Positions 8,431-18,058 of a stretch of 64,000 bases of DNA are shown here, piece after piece (position 1 is the first letter of the stretch; each line of letters begins with the position of its first letter). The notes below the pieces were generated by a model. The model was given only the letters and a program-made list of their open reading frames with translations, had not been told where the DNA came from and ran no database searches. The translations under genes were made by a program, and so were the position numbers. This stretch comes from an uncultured bacterium (lineage in GTDB: Bacteria; Krumholzibacteriota; Krumholzibacteriia; LZORAL124-64-63), in contig CALEMW010000139.1 in assembly GCA_937910695.1 (NCBI GenBank), forward strand, positions 1 to 64,000, written 5' to 3'.

Positions 8431-9047
8431 CGGACGTGAAAGTGAAGATCTGCGGTGTGACGACGGAAGCCGACGCCAGGGCCTGTGCGGAAGCGGGAGC
8501 CGACTTCATCGGCTTGATCTTCGCGGCCAGCGATCGACGTGTGGCCCGAGATCGGGCCGTGGCCATCCGCCAAGCCGTGCCAGACGCCAAGCTCGTCGGC
8601 GTGTTCGCCGGCCACGATGCGGTGCAGATCGCCGAGATCTCACGCCTCGCTGGACTCGACCTGCTGCAGTTGCACGGAGGCGAGCCCCTGCCTTTGCGCA
8701 CGACGGTGAAGGAACGCACGGGTCTGCCCGTGGCCAGAGTCGTCCATGCCGAGACCATCCTCGAGCCGGGTTCACCCTTCGCCGACGACAGCCTGCTCTA
8801 TGACCTGCCCAAGGGCCGCCCTCACACCGACAACGACCTGCAGGCCTTGTGGCAAGCCGCCCGCCTCGGCGCCGAAGCGCACCAGCAGGTGTTCCTGGCC
8901 GGTGGCCTGAACCCCGACAACGTGGCTGCGGCCATCGCTGCGGTGCGGCCTTTCGCCGTGGACGTGAGCCGCGGCGTCGAGAGCGCTCCCGGGGTCAAGG
9001 ATCTCGAACTGGTACGCCGCTTCCTGGCGGAGGTGCGCGGTGCCTGA
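8427..9047 (+). CDS. trpF: Phosphoribosylanthranilate isomerase
   Basis: TrpF performs the Amadori rearrangement of PRA to CdRP. The 206-residue barrel starts at ATG 8427 inside the trpC stop (ATGA). It shows VKICGVT with the catalytic Cys, [39 protein letters not shown], and [16 protein letters not shown] with the catalytic Asp and phosphate site. Length is normal. The 3' end overlaps trpB by 8 nt. Confidence 0.95.
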   Translation: MTDVKVKICGVTTEADARACAEAGADFIGLIFAASDRRVARDRAVAIRQAVPDAKLVGVFAGHDAVQIAEISRLAGLDLLQLHGGEPLPLRTTVKERTGLPVARVVHAETILEPGSPFADDSLLYDLPKGRPHTDNDLQALWQAARLGAEAHQQVFLAGGLNPDNVAAAIAAVRPFAVDVSRGVESAPGVKDLELVRRFLAEVRGA

Positions 9048-10224
9048 AACACCCCTCCACCGCCCGGGCCGCTTCGGCCCCTACGGAGGGCAGTACGTGC
9101 CCGAGACCGTGATGCCCTGCCTGCGCGAGCTCGAAGCGGCCTATGCCGCCGCCCGCGCCGATCCCGGTTTCGAGGCCGAGCTCCAGGCCCTCCTATGCAA
9201 CTACAGCGGTCGGCCCACCCCCCTCGATCTGGCCGGCAATCTTTCGCGCGATATAGGAACTGAAGCCCGCATCTACCTGAAAAGGGAGGACTTGAACCAT
9301 ACGGGCGCCCACAAGATCAACAACTGCCTGGGCCAGGTGCTGCTGGCCGTACGCATGGGCAAGTCACGCATCGTGGCCGAGACCGGAGCGGGCCAGCACG
9401 GCGTGGCGACCGCCACGGTGTGCGCCCGGTTCGGGATCGGTTGCGTGGTCTACATGGGACAGGAGGACATGCGCCGTCAGCGGCCCAACGTGGAACGTAT
9501 GGAACTGCTGGGCGCAGAAGTAAGAGAAGTGACCGCTGGTTCACGCACTTTGAAGGACGCCACCAGCGAGGCCATCCGTGACTGGGTCACCAACGTCGCC
9601 GACACCCATTACATCATCGGCTCGACCGTCGGCCCCCACCCCTATCCCCTGATCGTCCGCGACTTCCAGTCGGTGATCGGACGAGAAGCCCGGGCGCAGA
9701 TCCTCGAGCACGAGGGACGCCTGCCCACCGATGTGGTGGCCTGCGTGGGCGGGGGCTCCAACGCGGCCGGTATTTTCGCCGGTTTCGTGGACGACGCCGA
9801 CGTGCGCCTGCACGGCGTGGAGGCCGCCGGCTCCGACGCCGGCCACTCTCTCGCCCTTGGCCTCGGTCGTCCCGGAGTGCTCCACGGGTCGTACAGCTAC
9901 CTCGTCCAGGACGACGATGGTCAGGTGCTCGAAGCTCATTCGATCGCCGCCGGTCTCGACTACCCGGGCGTGGGCCCCGAGCACAGCTACTTCAAGGACC
10001 AGGGGCGCGTGCACTACGACCGCGTGGGCGACGCCGACGCCCTGGTCGCCTTCGCCGACCTCTGCCGGCTAGAAGGCATCATCCCCGCCCTGGAGTCGAG
10101 CCATGCTCTGGCCTATTTGCGCCGCTTGCTCGCAGCCGACGGACCCGGCGGCGACCTAGTCGTCGTCAATCTGTCCGGTCGCGGCGACAAGGACATGCAC
10201 ACCGTCATGGAGGCCGCCCGATGA
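9040..10224 (+). CDS. trpB: Tryptophan synthase beta subunit
   Basis: TrpB condenses indole with serine using PLP. The 394-residue protein starts at GTG 9040. Visible motifs are [16 protein letters not shown], the PLP-lysine stretch [29 protein letters not shown], the phosphate-cupping [10 protein letters not shown], and [12 protein letters not shown] at the C-terminus. This is a TrpB1-type enzyme expected to pair with TrpA, which follows with a 4-nt overlap. Confidence 0.97.
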   Translation: MPETPLHRPGRFGPYGGQYVPETVMPCLRELEAAYAAARADPGFEAELQALLCNYSGRPTPLDLAGNLSRDIGTEARIYLKREDLNHTGAHKINNCLGQVLLAVRMGKSRIVAETGAGQHGVATATVCARFGIGCVVYMGQEDMRRQRPNVERMELLGAEVREVTAGSRTLKDATSEAIRDWVTNVADTHYIIGSTVGPHPYPLIVRDFQSVIGREARAQILEHEGRLPTDVVACVGGGSNAAGIFAGFVDDADVRLHGVEAAGSDAGHSLALGLGRPGVLHGSYSYLVQDDDGQVLEAHSIAAGLDYPGVGPEHSYFKDQGRVHYDRVGDADALVAFADLCRLEGIIPALESSHALAYLRRLLAADGPGGDLVVVNLSGRGDKDMHTVMEAAR

Positions 10225-11036
10225 AGCTCGCTGCTCACACCGACCGGATCCGGGCGGCGGGCCGTAAGGCCCTGGTGCCGTACTTCACCGCAGGCTATCC
10301 CGACGATGCAACCTTCCTGGACCTCCTTGCGACGGCCGCCGATACCGGCTGCGAAGTCGTCGAGATCGGCGTGCCGTTCTCCGACCCGGTGGCCGACGGT
10401 CCGGTGATCCAACAGACGGGACATGCAGCCTTGGCCGCCGGCGTGACCCTCCGCCGCACCCTCGAGCTGGCCGCCGCTCACCACGCGACTCACGGCACCG
10501 CCCTTGTGATCATGAGCTACCTGAACCCGATCCTGACGATGGGTGTCGATGCATTCGCGGACGCCGCCGCGGCGGCCGGAGTGTCGGGAGTCATCCTACC
10601 CGACGTGCCCCACGAGGAGTCCGCACCCCTGCGGGCGCCCCTGAGTCGCCGCGGTCTGAACCTCGTGGATCTCGTCGCCCCGACCAGCGGCGCCGAGCGC
10701 CTCGAGGTCATCGCGGGCGGCAGCGAGGGGTTCCTCTACCTTGTTTCGCTGACAGGAGTGACCGGCAGCGCCCTGAACACAGACGGCGGCCTGCTCGAGT
10801 TCATCGCCGACGTCCGGCGCCGCACCACGACGCCCTGCTACGTGGGCTTCGGAGTGAGCACACCCGAGCATGCCCGCGCCCTGGCACCGGTCTGCGACGG
10901 CGTGGTCGTGGGCAGCGCTCTGATGCGCCTGGTCCGTGACGCTGCAGGACCCGACGCCGCCCTTGGAGCGGCCCGTCGCTTCCTCACGACAATGAACGAA
11001 GCCCTGAACGAATGTCCCGAAGGGAACGCACCATGA
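10221..11036 (+). CDS. trpA: Tryptophan synthase alpha subunit
   Basis: TrpA cleaves indole-3-glycerol phosphate and channels indole to TrpB. The 271-residue protein shows the conserved [25 protein letters not shown] (catalytic Glu and Asp), [36 protein letters not shown] and [11 protein letters not shown]. Length is normal. Its last codons overlap the DAHP synthase start (ATGA), so aromatic precursor supply is encoded in the same transcript. Confidence 0.96.
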   Translation: MKLAAHTDRIRAAGRKALVPYFTAGYPDDATFLDLLATAADTGCEVVEIGVPFSDPVADGPVIQQTGHAALAAGVTLRRTLELAAAHHATHGTALVIMSYLNPILTMGVDAFADAAAAAGVSGVILPDVPHEESAPLRAPLSRRGLNLVDLVAPTSGAERLEVIAGGSEGFLYLVSLTGVTGSALNTDGGLLEFIADVRRRTTTPCYVGFGVSTPEHARALAPVCDGVVVGSALMRLVRDAAGPDAALGAARRFLTTMNEALNECPEGNAP

Positions 11037-12067
11037 TCATCGTCATGAAGTCCTCCGCCACCGTGGTCCAGATCGGCCAGGTCATCCGCGCCGTAGAAGA
11101 GCTGGGCTTTCAGCCGCGGCCCTCCCATGGCGCCGACGGCACCGTGATCGGCGTGGTGGGGGTCGGAGACATCACCAAAATCGAGACCCTCGGCACCCTG
11201 GCCGGCGTAGCGGAGATCACCAGCGTGTCGACGCCGTTCAAGCTCTCGGCAAAAGCTTACCAGGCCTCGCCGACGATCATCGAGCTCGGCCACTCACGCC
11301 TCGGCGGCGACGAGTTCGTCGTGATGGCCGGCCCCTGCTCGGTGGAATCTCACGACCAGCTCTTCGACGCGGCCCGCGCGGTACGCTCCGCCGGCGCCAC
11401 GGTGCTGCGCGGCGGCGCCTTCAAACCGCGCACCTCCCCCTACAGTTTCATGGGCATGGGTGAAGAAGGGCTGCGCCTGATGCTCGCCGCCAAGATCGAG
11501 CTGGGCATGGACATCGTGACCGAAGCGATGTCCCCCGACCAGGTGGACCTGGTGTCGCGCTATGCCGACATCATCCAGATCGGCGCCCGCAACATGCAGA
11601 ACTACGCCCTGCTCGAAGCGGTCGGGAAGATCCGCAAGCCGGTGATGCTCAAGCGGGGCATGATGTCGACGGTCGAGGAGCTGCTGCTCGCGGCGGAGTA
11701 CATCCTGAGCAACGGCAACCGTCAGGTGATCCTCTGCGAGCGCGGTATCCGCACCTTCGAAAACGCCACCCGCAACACCTGCGACATCTCCGCGGTGCCG
11801 GTGCTGAAGGACAAGACCCACCTGCCCGTGATCGTAGATCCCAGCCATGCCGTGGGAGTGCGCGAGTACATCCCCGCGGTGGCCCGAGCGGCCCTGGCCG
11901 CGGGCGCCGACGGCATTATCGTCGAGGTGCACTGCAACCCGGCCGAAGCCCTTTCGGACGGACCCCAGGCCCTGCTTCCGGATATGTTCAGAGATCTGAT
12001 GGAGAGTCTGCGGCCGATCGCTGCGGCGGTGGGACGGCGCATGGCCCCCATCCCCGAAGGGGAATAG
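11033..12067 (+). CDS. aroF: 3-deoxy-7-phosphoheptulonate (DAHP) synthase with N-terminal ferredoxin-like domain
   Basis: The enzyme joins PEP and erythrose-4-phosphate, the first shikimate-pathway step. The 344-residue protein starts at ATG 11033 ([17 protein letters not shown]), inside the trpA stop; an upstream in-frame ATG at 11012 is inside trpA and less likely. Residues 1-70 look like the small regulatory ferredoxin-like domain of Thermotoga-type enzymes; the barrel shows VMAGPCSVES, LRGGAFKPRTSPYSF, IGARNMQNY, VMLKRGM, LCERGIRTFE, VIVDPSHA and EVHCNPAEALSDGPQAL. Placement as the last trp gene suggests co-control by tryptophan starvation (inference). The symbol is by family; aroG-type naming is equally possible. 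Confidence 0.93.
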   Translation: MIIVMKSSATVVQIGQVIRAVEELGFQPRPSHGADGTVIGVVGVGDITKIETLGTLAGVAEITSVSTPFKLSAKAYQASPTIIELGHSRLGGDEFVVMAGPCSVESHDQLFDAARAVRSAGATVLRGGAFKPRTSPYSFMGMGEEGLRLMLAAKIELGMDIVTEAMSPDQVDLVSRYADIIQIGARNMQNYALLEAVGKIRKPVMLKRGMMSTVEELLLAAEYILSNGNRQVILCERGIRTFENATRNTCDISAVPVLKDKTHLPVIVDPSHAVGVREYIPAVARAALAAGADGIIVEVHCNPAEALSDGPQALLPDMFRDLMESLRPIAAAVGRRMAPIPEGE

Positions 12068-12086
12068 AGGCCATGCTCCGAGTCAG

Positions 12087-15000
12087 CTAGCGGCTCTTGT
12101 CAGGATAATTGGGTCTTCGAGGCAGTCGCCAGCTATCTCCTTCTTTATCTAGACGTTCCAGGAGATGGCTCACGGCCTTCTCGAGCTGGGCGTCCTTGCC
12201 GGCCACCACGTCGGCGGGCATGTTCTGGATCACGATGTCCGGATCAACGCCGTGGCCTTCGATGATCCAGGTGCCGTCCATGCCGATAGGTCCGAACTGG
12301 GGCGGTGTCGTGCCGCCGCCGTCGACCATGTCCTGATGAGGCTCGATACCGACCGCCCCTCCCCAGGTCCTCATGCCGATCAGGGTCGCCAGCTTTTTAG
12401 CCTTGATGGCGTAGGCGAAGTATTCGCCGTTGGAGCCCGTGTCTTCGTTGATCAGCACGACGATGGGGCCGTGGAAGACCCGCTCCGGATTACGGCCCAT
12501 CTTGCCTTCGCGGGGCTGGTTCAGGGCCCAGATCTGGCGCTCGAGCCGGTCGATGATCTGATCGCCCACGAAACCCCCGCCGTTGTAGCGCTCGTCGATG
12601 ATCAGGGCCTCTTTCTCGCACTGGGGATAGAAGGCCTTGCCGAACTCGATGAGTCCGTTGGTCATCATGTCCGGCAGGTGCATGTAGCCGATGCGGCCGC
12701 GGCCCGCCTTCTCGACGGCCTCGCGGTTGCCCTCGACCCAGTCGCGGTAGCGGATGCCGCCCTCGAAACCGATGGTGCGGACGCGGCAGGTCTTGGCGCC
12801 CTTCTCTCCCGGCATGGCGTTGAGCGTGAGCGTGACCCACTTTCCGGCCTTGTCCTGGAAGTGACGGTAGGGGTTGTCGGCGGTCGTGACCTCCACGCCA
12901 TCGACGGCCACCAACAGGTCGCCCTCTTCGGCCGTACTGCCCGGAGCCGCCAGCGGGGAACGCTGACCGGGATCCCAACTCACACCGTTCATGATATCGG
13001 CGATGCGATAGTACTTCTGCTTGCCGCCGGCCACGAGGTCACAGCCCAGCAGACCGGTGCGGTCACGGTCGCCGCCGTCTGCGAAGTCACCGCCGAAGAT
13101 GTAGGTGTGGCCGATGTTGAGCTCGGAGATCATCTCGCCGATCAGGTAGTTCAGGTCGCCGCGGGTGCCGCAGTCGGGCACGAAGCGGCGGTATTTGTCG
13201 CGCACGCCCTGCCAGTCGACGCCGTGCATCCCCGGGTCGTAGAACCAGTCGCGCTGGATGCGCCAGGCCTCGTCGTAGATCTGCAGGAACTCGGCCTTGC
13301 GGTCCACGCGAAGGCTCACCGCCGAGACTTCGACGCGCCCCTCGCCCACCGAGGACGGTGCGCCGGCGTCGACCACGCCCACGGTCGTGCCGCTGCGGTA
13401 GGCCAGCTTCGTGCCGTCTGGCGAGAGATGGTAGTTGGTGATGCCGTCCATCTGGGATGCGGCCTCCGCGTCGGCCACGACGTACTGCATCAGCTCGTAG
13501 GGCGTGGTGGTGCCGTCGTTCACCGTTTCGTACTTCAGGAATCCGTACTCGTTCTTCTTCAGGTAGAGAAAGCCGCCGTCGACGGCCTCGAGGCGGAAGT
13601 ACGCGCCGGCGGTCACGCCTTCGCAGGCCAGCACGCGGTCGCCGATGTCGTCGAGTTCGATGACCGTCGGCACATCGGAGTCCACGTCCTTCTTGTCCTC
13701 GCCTTCGTCATCTTCCTTCGCTTCGACCAACACGTCGTGCTCCGCAAAGGGCGATTCCGCATCGGCACGCAGCAGCACCAGGTAGGGCCTGGTCATGTCC
13801 AGGAACACATGGTTCTGATCCTGCCGGCCCATGATCGGCTCGAAGGTGCGGTTCGAAAGGAAGAAGAGATAGTCGCCCTCGGTCGAGAAGGACGGGCTCC
13901 AGTCGTTGTGCCAGTCGTCGGTCAGACGGGTCGTCTCGCCGCTGTCGAGAGAGTAGAGATGGATCGACTCGTTCATGTTGTGGCCCTGGCTCGTGTAGGC
14001 GATCCAGTGCGAACAAGGGGACCACACATAATCCTGGATGCCCCACCTCTCCCAGGCGTCGTCGTACTCGCTCTGGGCGATGACTTGTTTGCGGCCGCCG
14101 TCCACGGTCACCAGGTTCAGGCGCAGGAACTTGTCGGCGAAGATCAGGTGCTTCGAATCCGGGGACCAGACCGGGGGTAGCAGGAGGCCCGTGCCGCCGC
14201 GGGTGAGCTGTTTGGTTTCGCCGCCTTTCTGATCGGTGAGCCAGATCTCCTGCTCGCCTGTGCGGTCGCTGATGAATGCGATCCAAGCGCCGTCAGGTGA
14301 CCAGACTGCATCTTTCTCTCGCGAACCCGACGCGTGGGTAAGATCGAGGGCGTCGCCTTCGTCGGCGGGCAGATTGAGGATCTCGCCGCGGGCCTCGAGC
14401 AGGACGCGTTCGCCTGCAGGAGAGAGGCGGAACGACCCGGTCTGCGGTGCGGCCTCGACGAAGTCCTCGCGGAAGCGCGGGCGATCGGAGCGGATCGTGA
14501 TGTCCAGGGGCGTGCTGACACGGGTCCCCAAGTCGAGCACGTGGAGCTGCGCGGCGTTCTGATAGATCACGCGGCCGCCGTCTCCCATGGACGGATACTT
14601 CACGTCGTAGTCGGTATGGCGGGTCAGGCGCCGGACGCCGCTGCCGTCCGTATTCATGAGGTAGAGGTTGAGCTTGCCGTCTTCACGGTCGCTGTTGAAG
14701 ACGACGGACTCGCCGTGCCACATCGGGAAGTTGTCGCTGCCCGGCCAGTCTGTGAGCTTCACGATGGAGCCGTCGTTCAGATCGGCCAGCCAAACATCCT
14801 GGGCCATGCCGCCCTGGTAGCGTTTCCAGGTGCGGGCCTCGCGGGAGATGCGGTTGTAGACGACCTTCGATCCGTCGGGCGACACGGAGGCCAGCCCTCC
14901 CCGGTCCAGGGGCAGACGTTCAGGCAGACCGCCGTGGACCGACACCAGATAGGTCTCGAATTCGCGGTTCGGCCACACGCGGTTGGAACGGAACAGGACT

Positions 15001-15359
15001 CGCTCGCCGTCGGGGTGCCAGTCGAGAACCTGATCGCCGGCGGGGTGCCAGGTCAGACGACGGGGTTCGCCGCCACGCACGTCCATCACGTAAACGTCGT
15101 TGCCGCCGTCGTAGGAAGCGGTGAAAGCCAGCTGCGTGCCGTCGGGGCTGAACTTGGCGTTGGCCTCGTTGCCGGGATGGCTCGTGATCCGACGGGCGTC
15201 GCCGCCGCCGGTGTCGGCCAACCAGAGGTCGCCCTCGTAGGTGAAGACCACCATGTCGCCGTGGAGATCGGCGAACCTCATCAGGTGGGTGATCTCCGAC
15301 GCACCGGCGGCGTTCGCCATGGCCAGTGCGCAAAGTCCGAGCAGCAGCATGCGTTTCAC
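12087..15359 (-). CDS. Tricorn-type protease
   Basis: This very large protease of 1090 residues is thought to degrade oligopeptides released by larger proteases. I chose GTG 15359 because AGAGAGG lies 6 nt upstream and a signal peptide follows (KRMLLLGLCALAMANAAGA), suggesting a periplasmic rather than cytosolic form. The N-terminal half holds beta-propeller blades (FSPDGTQLAFTAS, WHPDGERVLFRSN, WSPDGAWIAFISDRTG). The C-terminal part has a C1-like helical region, a PDZ domain (EEGDLLVAVDGVEV) and an S41-type catalytic domain with the nucleophile Ser976 in GSNGEYFAYA. Two acidic segments near residue 550 (EDDEGEDKKDVDSD) form a loop. It is convergent with the trp operon, 19 bp away. Confidence 0.92.
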   Translation of the reverse strand: MKRMLLLGLCALAMANAAGASEITHLMRFADLHGDMVVFTYEGDLWLADTGGGDARRITSHPGNEANAKFSPDGTQLAFTASYDGGNDVYVMDVRGGEPRRLTWHPAGDQVLDWHPDGERVLFRSNRVWPNREFETYLVSVHGGLPERLPLDRGGLASVSPDGSKVVYNRISREARTWKRYQGGMAQDVWLADLNDGSIVKLTDWPGSDNFPMWHGESVVFNSDREDGKLNLYLMNTDGSGVRRLTRHTDYDVKYPSMGDGGRVIYQNAAQLHVLDLGTRVSTPLDITIRSDRPRFREDFVEAAPQTGSFRLSPAGERVLLEARGEILNLPADEGDALDLTHASGSREKDAVWSPDGAWIAFISDRTGEQEIWLTDQKGGETKQLTRGGTGLLLPPVWSPDSKHLIFADKFLRLNLVTVDGGRKQVIAQSEYDDAWERWGIQDYVWSPCSHWIAYTSQGHNMNESIHLYSLDSGETTRLTDDWHNDWSPSFSTEGDYLFFLSNRTFEPIMGRQDQNHVFLDMTRPYLVLLRADAESPFAEHDVLVEAKEDDEGEDKKDVDSDVPTVIELDDIGDRVLACEGVTAGAYFRLEAVDGGFLYLKKNEYGFLKYETVNDGTTTPYELMQYVVADAEAASQMDGITNYHLSPDGTKLAYRSGTTVGVVDAGAPSSVGEGRVEVSAVSLRVDRKAEFLQIYDEAWRIQRDWFYDPGMHGVDWQGVRDKYRRFVPDCGTRGDLNYLIGEMISELNIGHTYIFGGDFADGGDRDRTGLLGCDLVAGGKQKYYRIADIMNGVSWDPGQRSPLAAPGSTAEEGDLLVAVDGVEVTTADNPYRHFQDKAGKWVTLTLNAMPGEKGAKTCRVRTIGFEGGIRYRDWVEGNREAVEKAGRGRIGYMHLPDMMTNGLIEFGKAFYPQCEKEALIIDERYNGGGFVGDQIIDRLERQIWALNQPREGKMGRNPERVFHGPIVVLINEDTGSNGEYFAYAIKAKKLATLIGMRTWGGAVGIEPHQDMVDGGGTTPPQFGPIGMDGTWIIEGHGVDPDIVIQNMPADVVAGKDAQLEKAVSHLLERLDKEGDSWRLPRRPNYPDKSR

Positions 15360-15509
15360 GTTCAGCCTCTCTTTCACGATGTGGGCCCGACACAAGAATG
15401 CGCGGGATCGTAGCAGATCCCGCAACGGTCCTCTACGGCGGGAAGGACGCGCTGTTGCAGGCGGAGTGAGGGCCGCTTATCATGCGGGTGACCCATTCAG
15501 GAGGATTCC

Positions 15510-16397
15510 TTGCACCATACTGTTCGAGCCGTGGCCGTTGCCGTCGCCGCAGCGTGCCTGATCTGCCATGCTCCGGCCGTTGTCGGTGCGGAAGCGCCTT
15601 TGCGCCTCGCAGTCAGCGTGCCGCCTCTGGCCTGGTTCGCCGAGCGCCTGGCGGGCCCCTACGCCCTGATCACCACGGCCCTCCCTCCGGGTTCCTCCCC
15701 CGCCTCCTATGACCCCACGCCACGGCAGGCCATGGTCCTGCTCGAAGTCGACCTCTTCGTCGCGGTGGGCGTGCCGATGGAGTCGGCCCTGCTGCCCGCC
15801 CTGAGGCGTAGCGACGGCGGACCACGGATCTGCGATCTCGGCGCGGCGGTCGACCGTCTGCCCGCCCCTGAGCATCACGGTCATGATCACGGCGACCTCG
15901 ACCCCCACACCTGGCTCAGCCCCAGCCGAGCAGCGGTCATGGCCGACGCGCTGGCCAGCGCCATCATCGAGCTGCGGCCCGACCAGGCCGAAGCCGTCGC
16001 CGCACGCCTCGCGATGGTCCACGAAGAGCTCGATGCTCTGGCGAACTTCGCCAAGGAGCAGCTCGACGGACCTCGGCGACCCCTGCTCGTCCAGCATCCC
16101 GCTTACGGATATCTCGCCGCCGACTACGACCTGGACGTGCTCACCATCGAACGCGCGGGCATGGCCCCGACCCCGGCTCACCTCGGCCGCGTGCTGCAGG
16201 AGGCCCGCGACCGCGGTGCCACCGCCCTGGTCGTCCAGCCTCAGTTCGCCGACGGGCAGGTGCTGAAGGCCGCCCGGGCCCTCGGACTCGATATCGTCGA
16301 ACTCGACCCGCTGGCCGCCGACTATCCCGATGCGATGCGTCGGTTGATCGCCGCCGTCGCCAAGCTCACAGCACCATCAGCGGAGCACAAACCGTGA
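15510..16397 (+). CDS. znuA: Zinc ABC transporter substrate-binding protein
   Basis: This is the periplasmic metal-binding protein of a ZnuABC importer. The only start that fits AGGAGG (5 nt away) and a complete signal peptide is TTG at 15510; 295 residues. The cluster A-1/TroA fold is recognisable from VPPLAWFAERL, the His-rich loop EHHGHDHGDLDPHTWLSP, and LVQHPAYGYLAADY. The His loop is the usual mark of zinc rather than manganese specificity. It overlaps znuC by 4 nt. No clear Zur palindrome was identified upstream. Confidence 0.92.
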   Translation: MHHTVRAVAVAVAAACLICHAPAVVGAEAPLRLAVSVPPLAWFAERLAGPYALITTALPPGSSPASYDPTPRQAMVLLEVDLFVAVGVPMESALLPALRRSDGGPRICDLGAAVDRLPAPEHHGHDHGDLDPHTWLSPSRAAVMADALASAIIELRPDQAEAVAARLAMVHEELDALANFAKEQLDGPRRPLLVQHPAYGYLAADYDLDVLTIERAGMAPTPAHLGRVLQEARDRGATALVVQPQFADGQVLKAARALGLDIVELDPLAADYPDAMRRLIAAVAKLTAPSAEHKP

Positions 16398-17188
16398 GCG
16401 CGCCCTGCATCGTCCGCGCCGACGCCCTCGGCCACGCTTACGATGGGCCTTCCGTACTCCAAGACGTGACCTTCGAACTCTGCGAAGGGGATTTCGCTGC
16501 GGTGGTCGGCCCCAACGGAGGCGGCAAGAGCACCCTGGCGCGGATCATCGTCGGGCTCATCACACCGCGACGTGGTCGAGTCGAGGTCTTCGGCTCCTCG
16601 CCGCGCCGAGCCAGCCTGGATATCGGTTACATGCCCCAACACACCAGCCTCGACCCCCTGTTTCCCATCACAGCCGGCGAGGTCGTGCTCATGGGACGGC
16701 TGGGACGAGGAAGTCGCCTCGGGCCGTGGGGCTCCCGTGACCGTGATGTGGCGACGGCTGCGCTGCGAGACGTCGGTCTGCCCGACATCGCCGAGCGACG
16801 TCTCGACGAACTGTCCGGCGGCCAGCGTCGCCGCGTGCTGTTGGCCCGCGCCCTGGCCACCGAACCGCGTCTGCTGGTCCTCGACGAGCCCACCGCCGGT
16901 CTCGATCCGTCGGTGCAGGACGAGTTCTACGCCCTGCTCCGCGAACTGAACCGCAACCTCACGATCCTGATGGTCTCTCACGACACGAGTCTCGTCTCGC
17001 GCTCGGTGACCCGCGTGTTCTGCGTGAACGGCACCCTGGCCGAGCACTGCCTGACAGAAGTGCCCGATGACTGGCGCGAGCTGTTCTACGGCCCCCGTCA
17101 GGTGCGCCTCGTGCGGCACGACCACGACCATACCCACGACCACGATCACGGCCACGATCACGGTGCGGGGAGCTCGTCCCATGACTGA
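16394..17188 (+). CDS. znuC: Zinc ABC transporter ATP-binding protein with His-rich tail
   Basis: The 264-residue ATPase starts at GTG 16394. It has Walker A GPNGGGKST, the Q-loop around MPQHTSL, signature LSGGQRRR, Walker B LLVLDEPTAGLD and the switch His in MVSHDTS. The last 25 residues are an alternating His/Asp tail (DHDHTHDHDHGHDHG) that could bind zinc and sense cytosolic metal; many ZnuC homologues end without it. Its coding end overlaps znuB by 8 nt. Confidence 0.95.
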   Translation: MSAPCIVRADALGHAYDGPSVLQDVTFELCEGDFAAVVGPNGGGKSTLARIIVGLITPRRGRVEVFGSSPRRASLDIGYMPQHTSLDPLFPITAGEVVLMGRLGRGSRLGPWGSRDRDVATAALRDVGLPDIAERRLDELSGGQRRRVLLARALATEPRLLVLDEPTAGLDPSVQDEFYALLRELNRNLTILMVSHDTSLVSRSVTRVFCVNGTLAEHCLTEVPDDWRELFYGPRQVRLVRHDHDHTHDHDHGHDHGAGSSSHD

Positions 17189-18038
17189 GTTCATCCAGGC
17201 CCTCGAGGCGTTCCCTTTTCTCCGCCTGGCCCTCGGCGCCGGTCTGCTGGCCAGCGTGAGCTGCGGCGTCGTGGGCACCTTCGTGGTCACCCGACGCATG
17301 ACCGTCGTGGCCGGCAGCCTGGCCCACTCGGTGCTCGGCGGCATCGGCGCCGCCCACTATCTGCATGTGGTCCGCGGTTGGACCTGGCTGCACCCTCTGC
17401 ACGGGGCCCTGTTCGCGGCCCTGCTCGCGGCGATGATCATCGGCTGGGTCCGCGACCGTGGGCGCGAGCGCGAAGACACTGTCATTTCAGCGTTGTGGGC
17501 GGTGGGCATGGCCACCGGCGTGCTCTTCCTGTTCCGCACTCCAGGATATCAAGCCGATCTGATGACGTACCTGTTCGGCAACATCGTCGTGGTGGATCCC
17601 GGTGAATTGCGTTTGCTTGTGGGGGTCGACGTGATCGTGCTGGCGGTCGTCGTCGCCTTCTGGAATCCGTTGCTGGCTGTGAGCTACGACGAGGAATTCG
17701 CGCGGCTGCGGGGCGTGAACGTGCCGGCGGTCACCACCCTGTTGCTGGCCTTGACCGGTCTGGCCATCGTCACGTTGGTCGCCATGGTCGGCGTGGTGAT
17801 GGTCATCGCCCTGGTCACCCTGCCCGCGGCGACGGCGGGCCGCTTCACCAGACGCCTCTCCCACACGATGGTCGCCGCAGTGATCCTGACCGCCCTGCTC
17901 ACGACCGGCGGCCTGGCGCTCAGCTTCCAGGCCGATCTACCGACGGGCGCCACGACGATCATGCTCACGGCAAGCGTCTACGCCCTGGCCCATCTGGTGT
18001 CCGCGGGCCGAGACCGCGTCCGACGCCGACGTCCCTGA
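17181..18038 (+). CDS. znuB: Zinc ABC transporter permease
   Basis: This is an ABC-3 family permease of 285 residues with about eight hydrophobic segments. The start ATG 17181 follows GGGGAGC at the znuC 3' end. Family features include GVVGTFVVTRRM near the N-terminus, GGIGAAHYL, and the conserved YDEEFARLRGVN followed by LVTLPAATAGR. It forms the membrane channel for the ZnuA/ZnuC pair. The stop is 20 bp before the next gene. Confidence 0.94.
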   Translation: MTEFIQALEAFPFLRLALGAGLLASVSCGVVGTFVVTRRMTVVAGSLAHSVLGGIGAAHYLHVVRGWTWLHPLHGALFAALLAAMIIGWVRDRGREREDTVISALWAVGMATGVLFLFRTPGYQADLMTYLFGNIVVVDPGELRLLVGVDVIVLAVVVAFWNPLLAVSYDEEFARLRGVNVPAVTTLLLALTGLAIVTLVAMVGVVMVIALVTLPAATAGRFTRRLSHTMVAAVILTALLTTGGLALSFQADLPTGATTIMLTASVYALAHLVSAGRDRVRRRRP

Positions 18039-18058
18039 CCCGAGGACCGCACCCGACG

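Noticed and set aside
12165-14180. 671-codon open frame antisense to the Tricorn gene
   Set aside because: It is a GC-rich shadow of the true frame; composition is rich in His, Val, Asp, Gly and Ala with no domain, and the other strand has strong family motifs.
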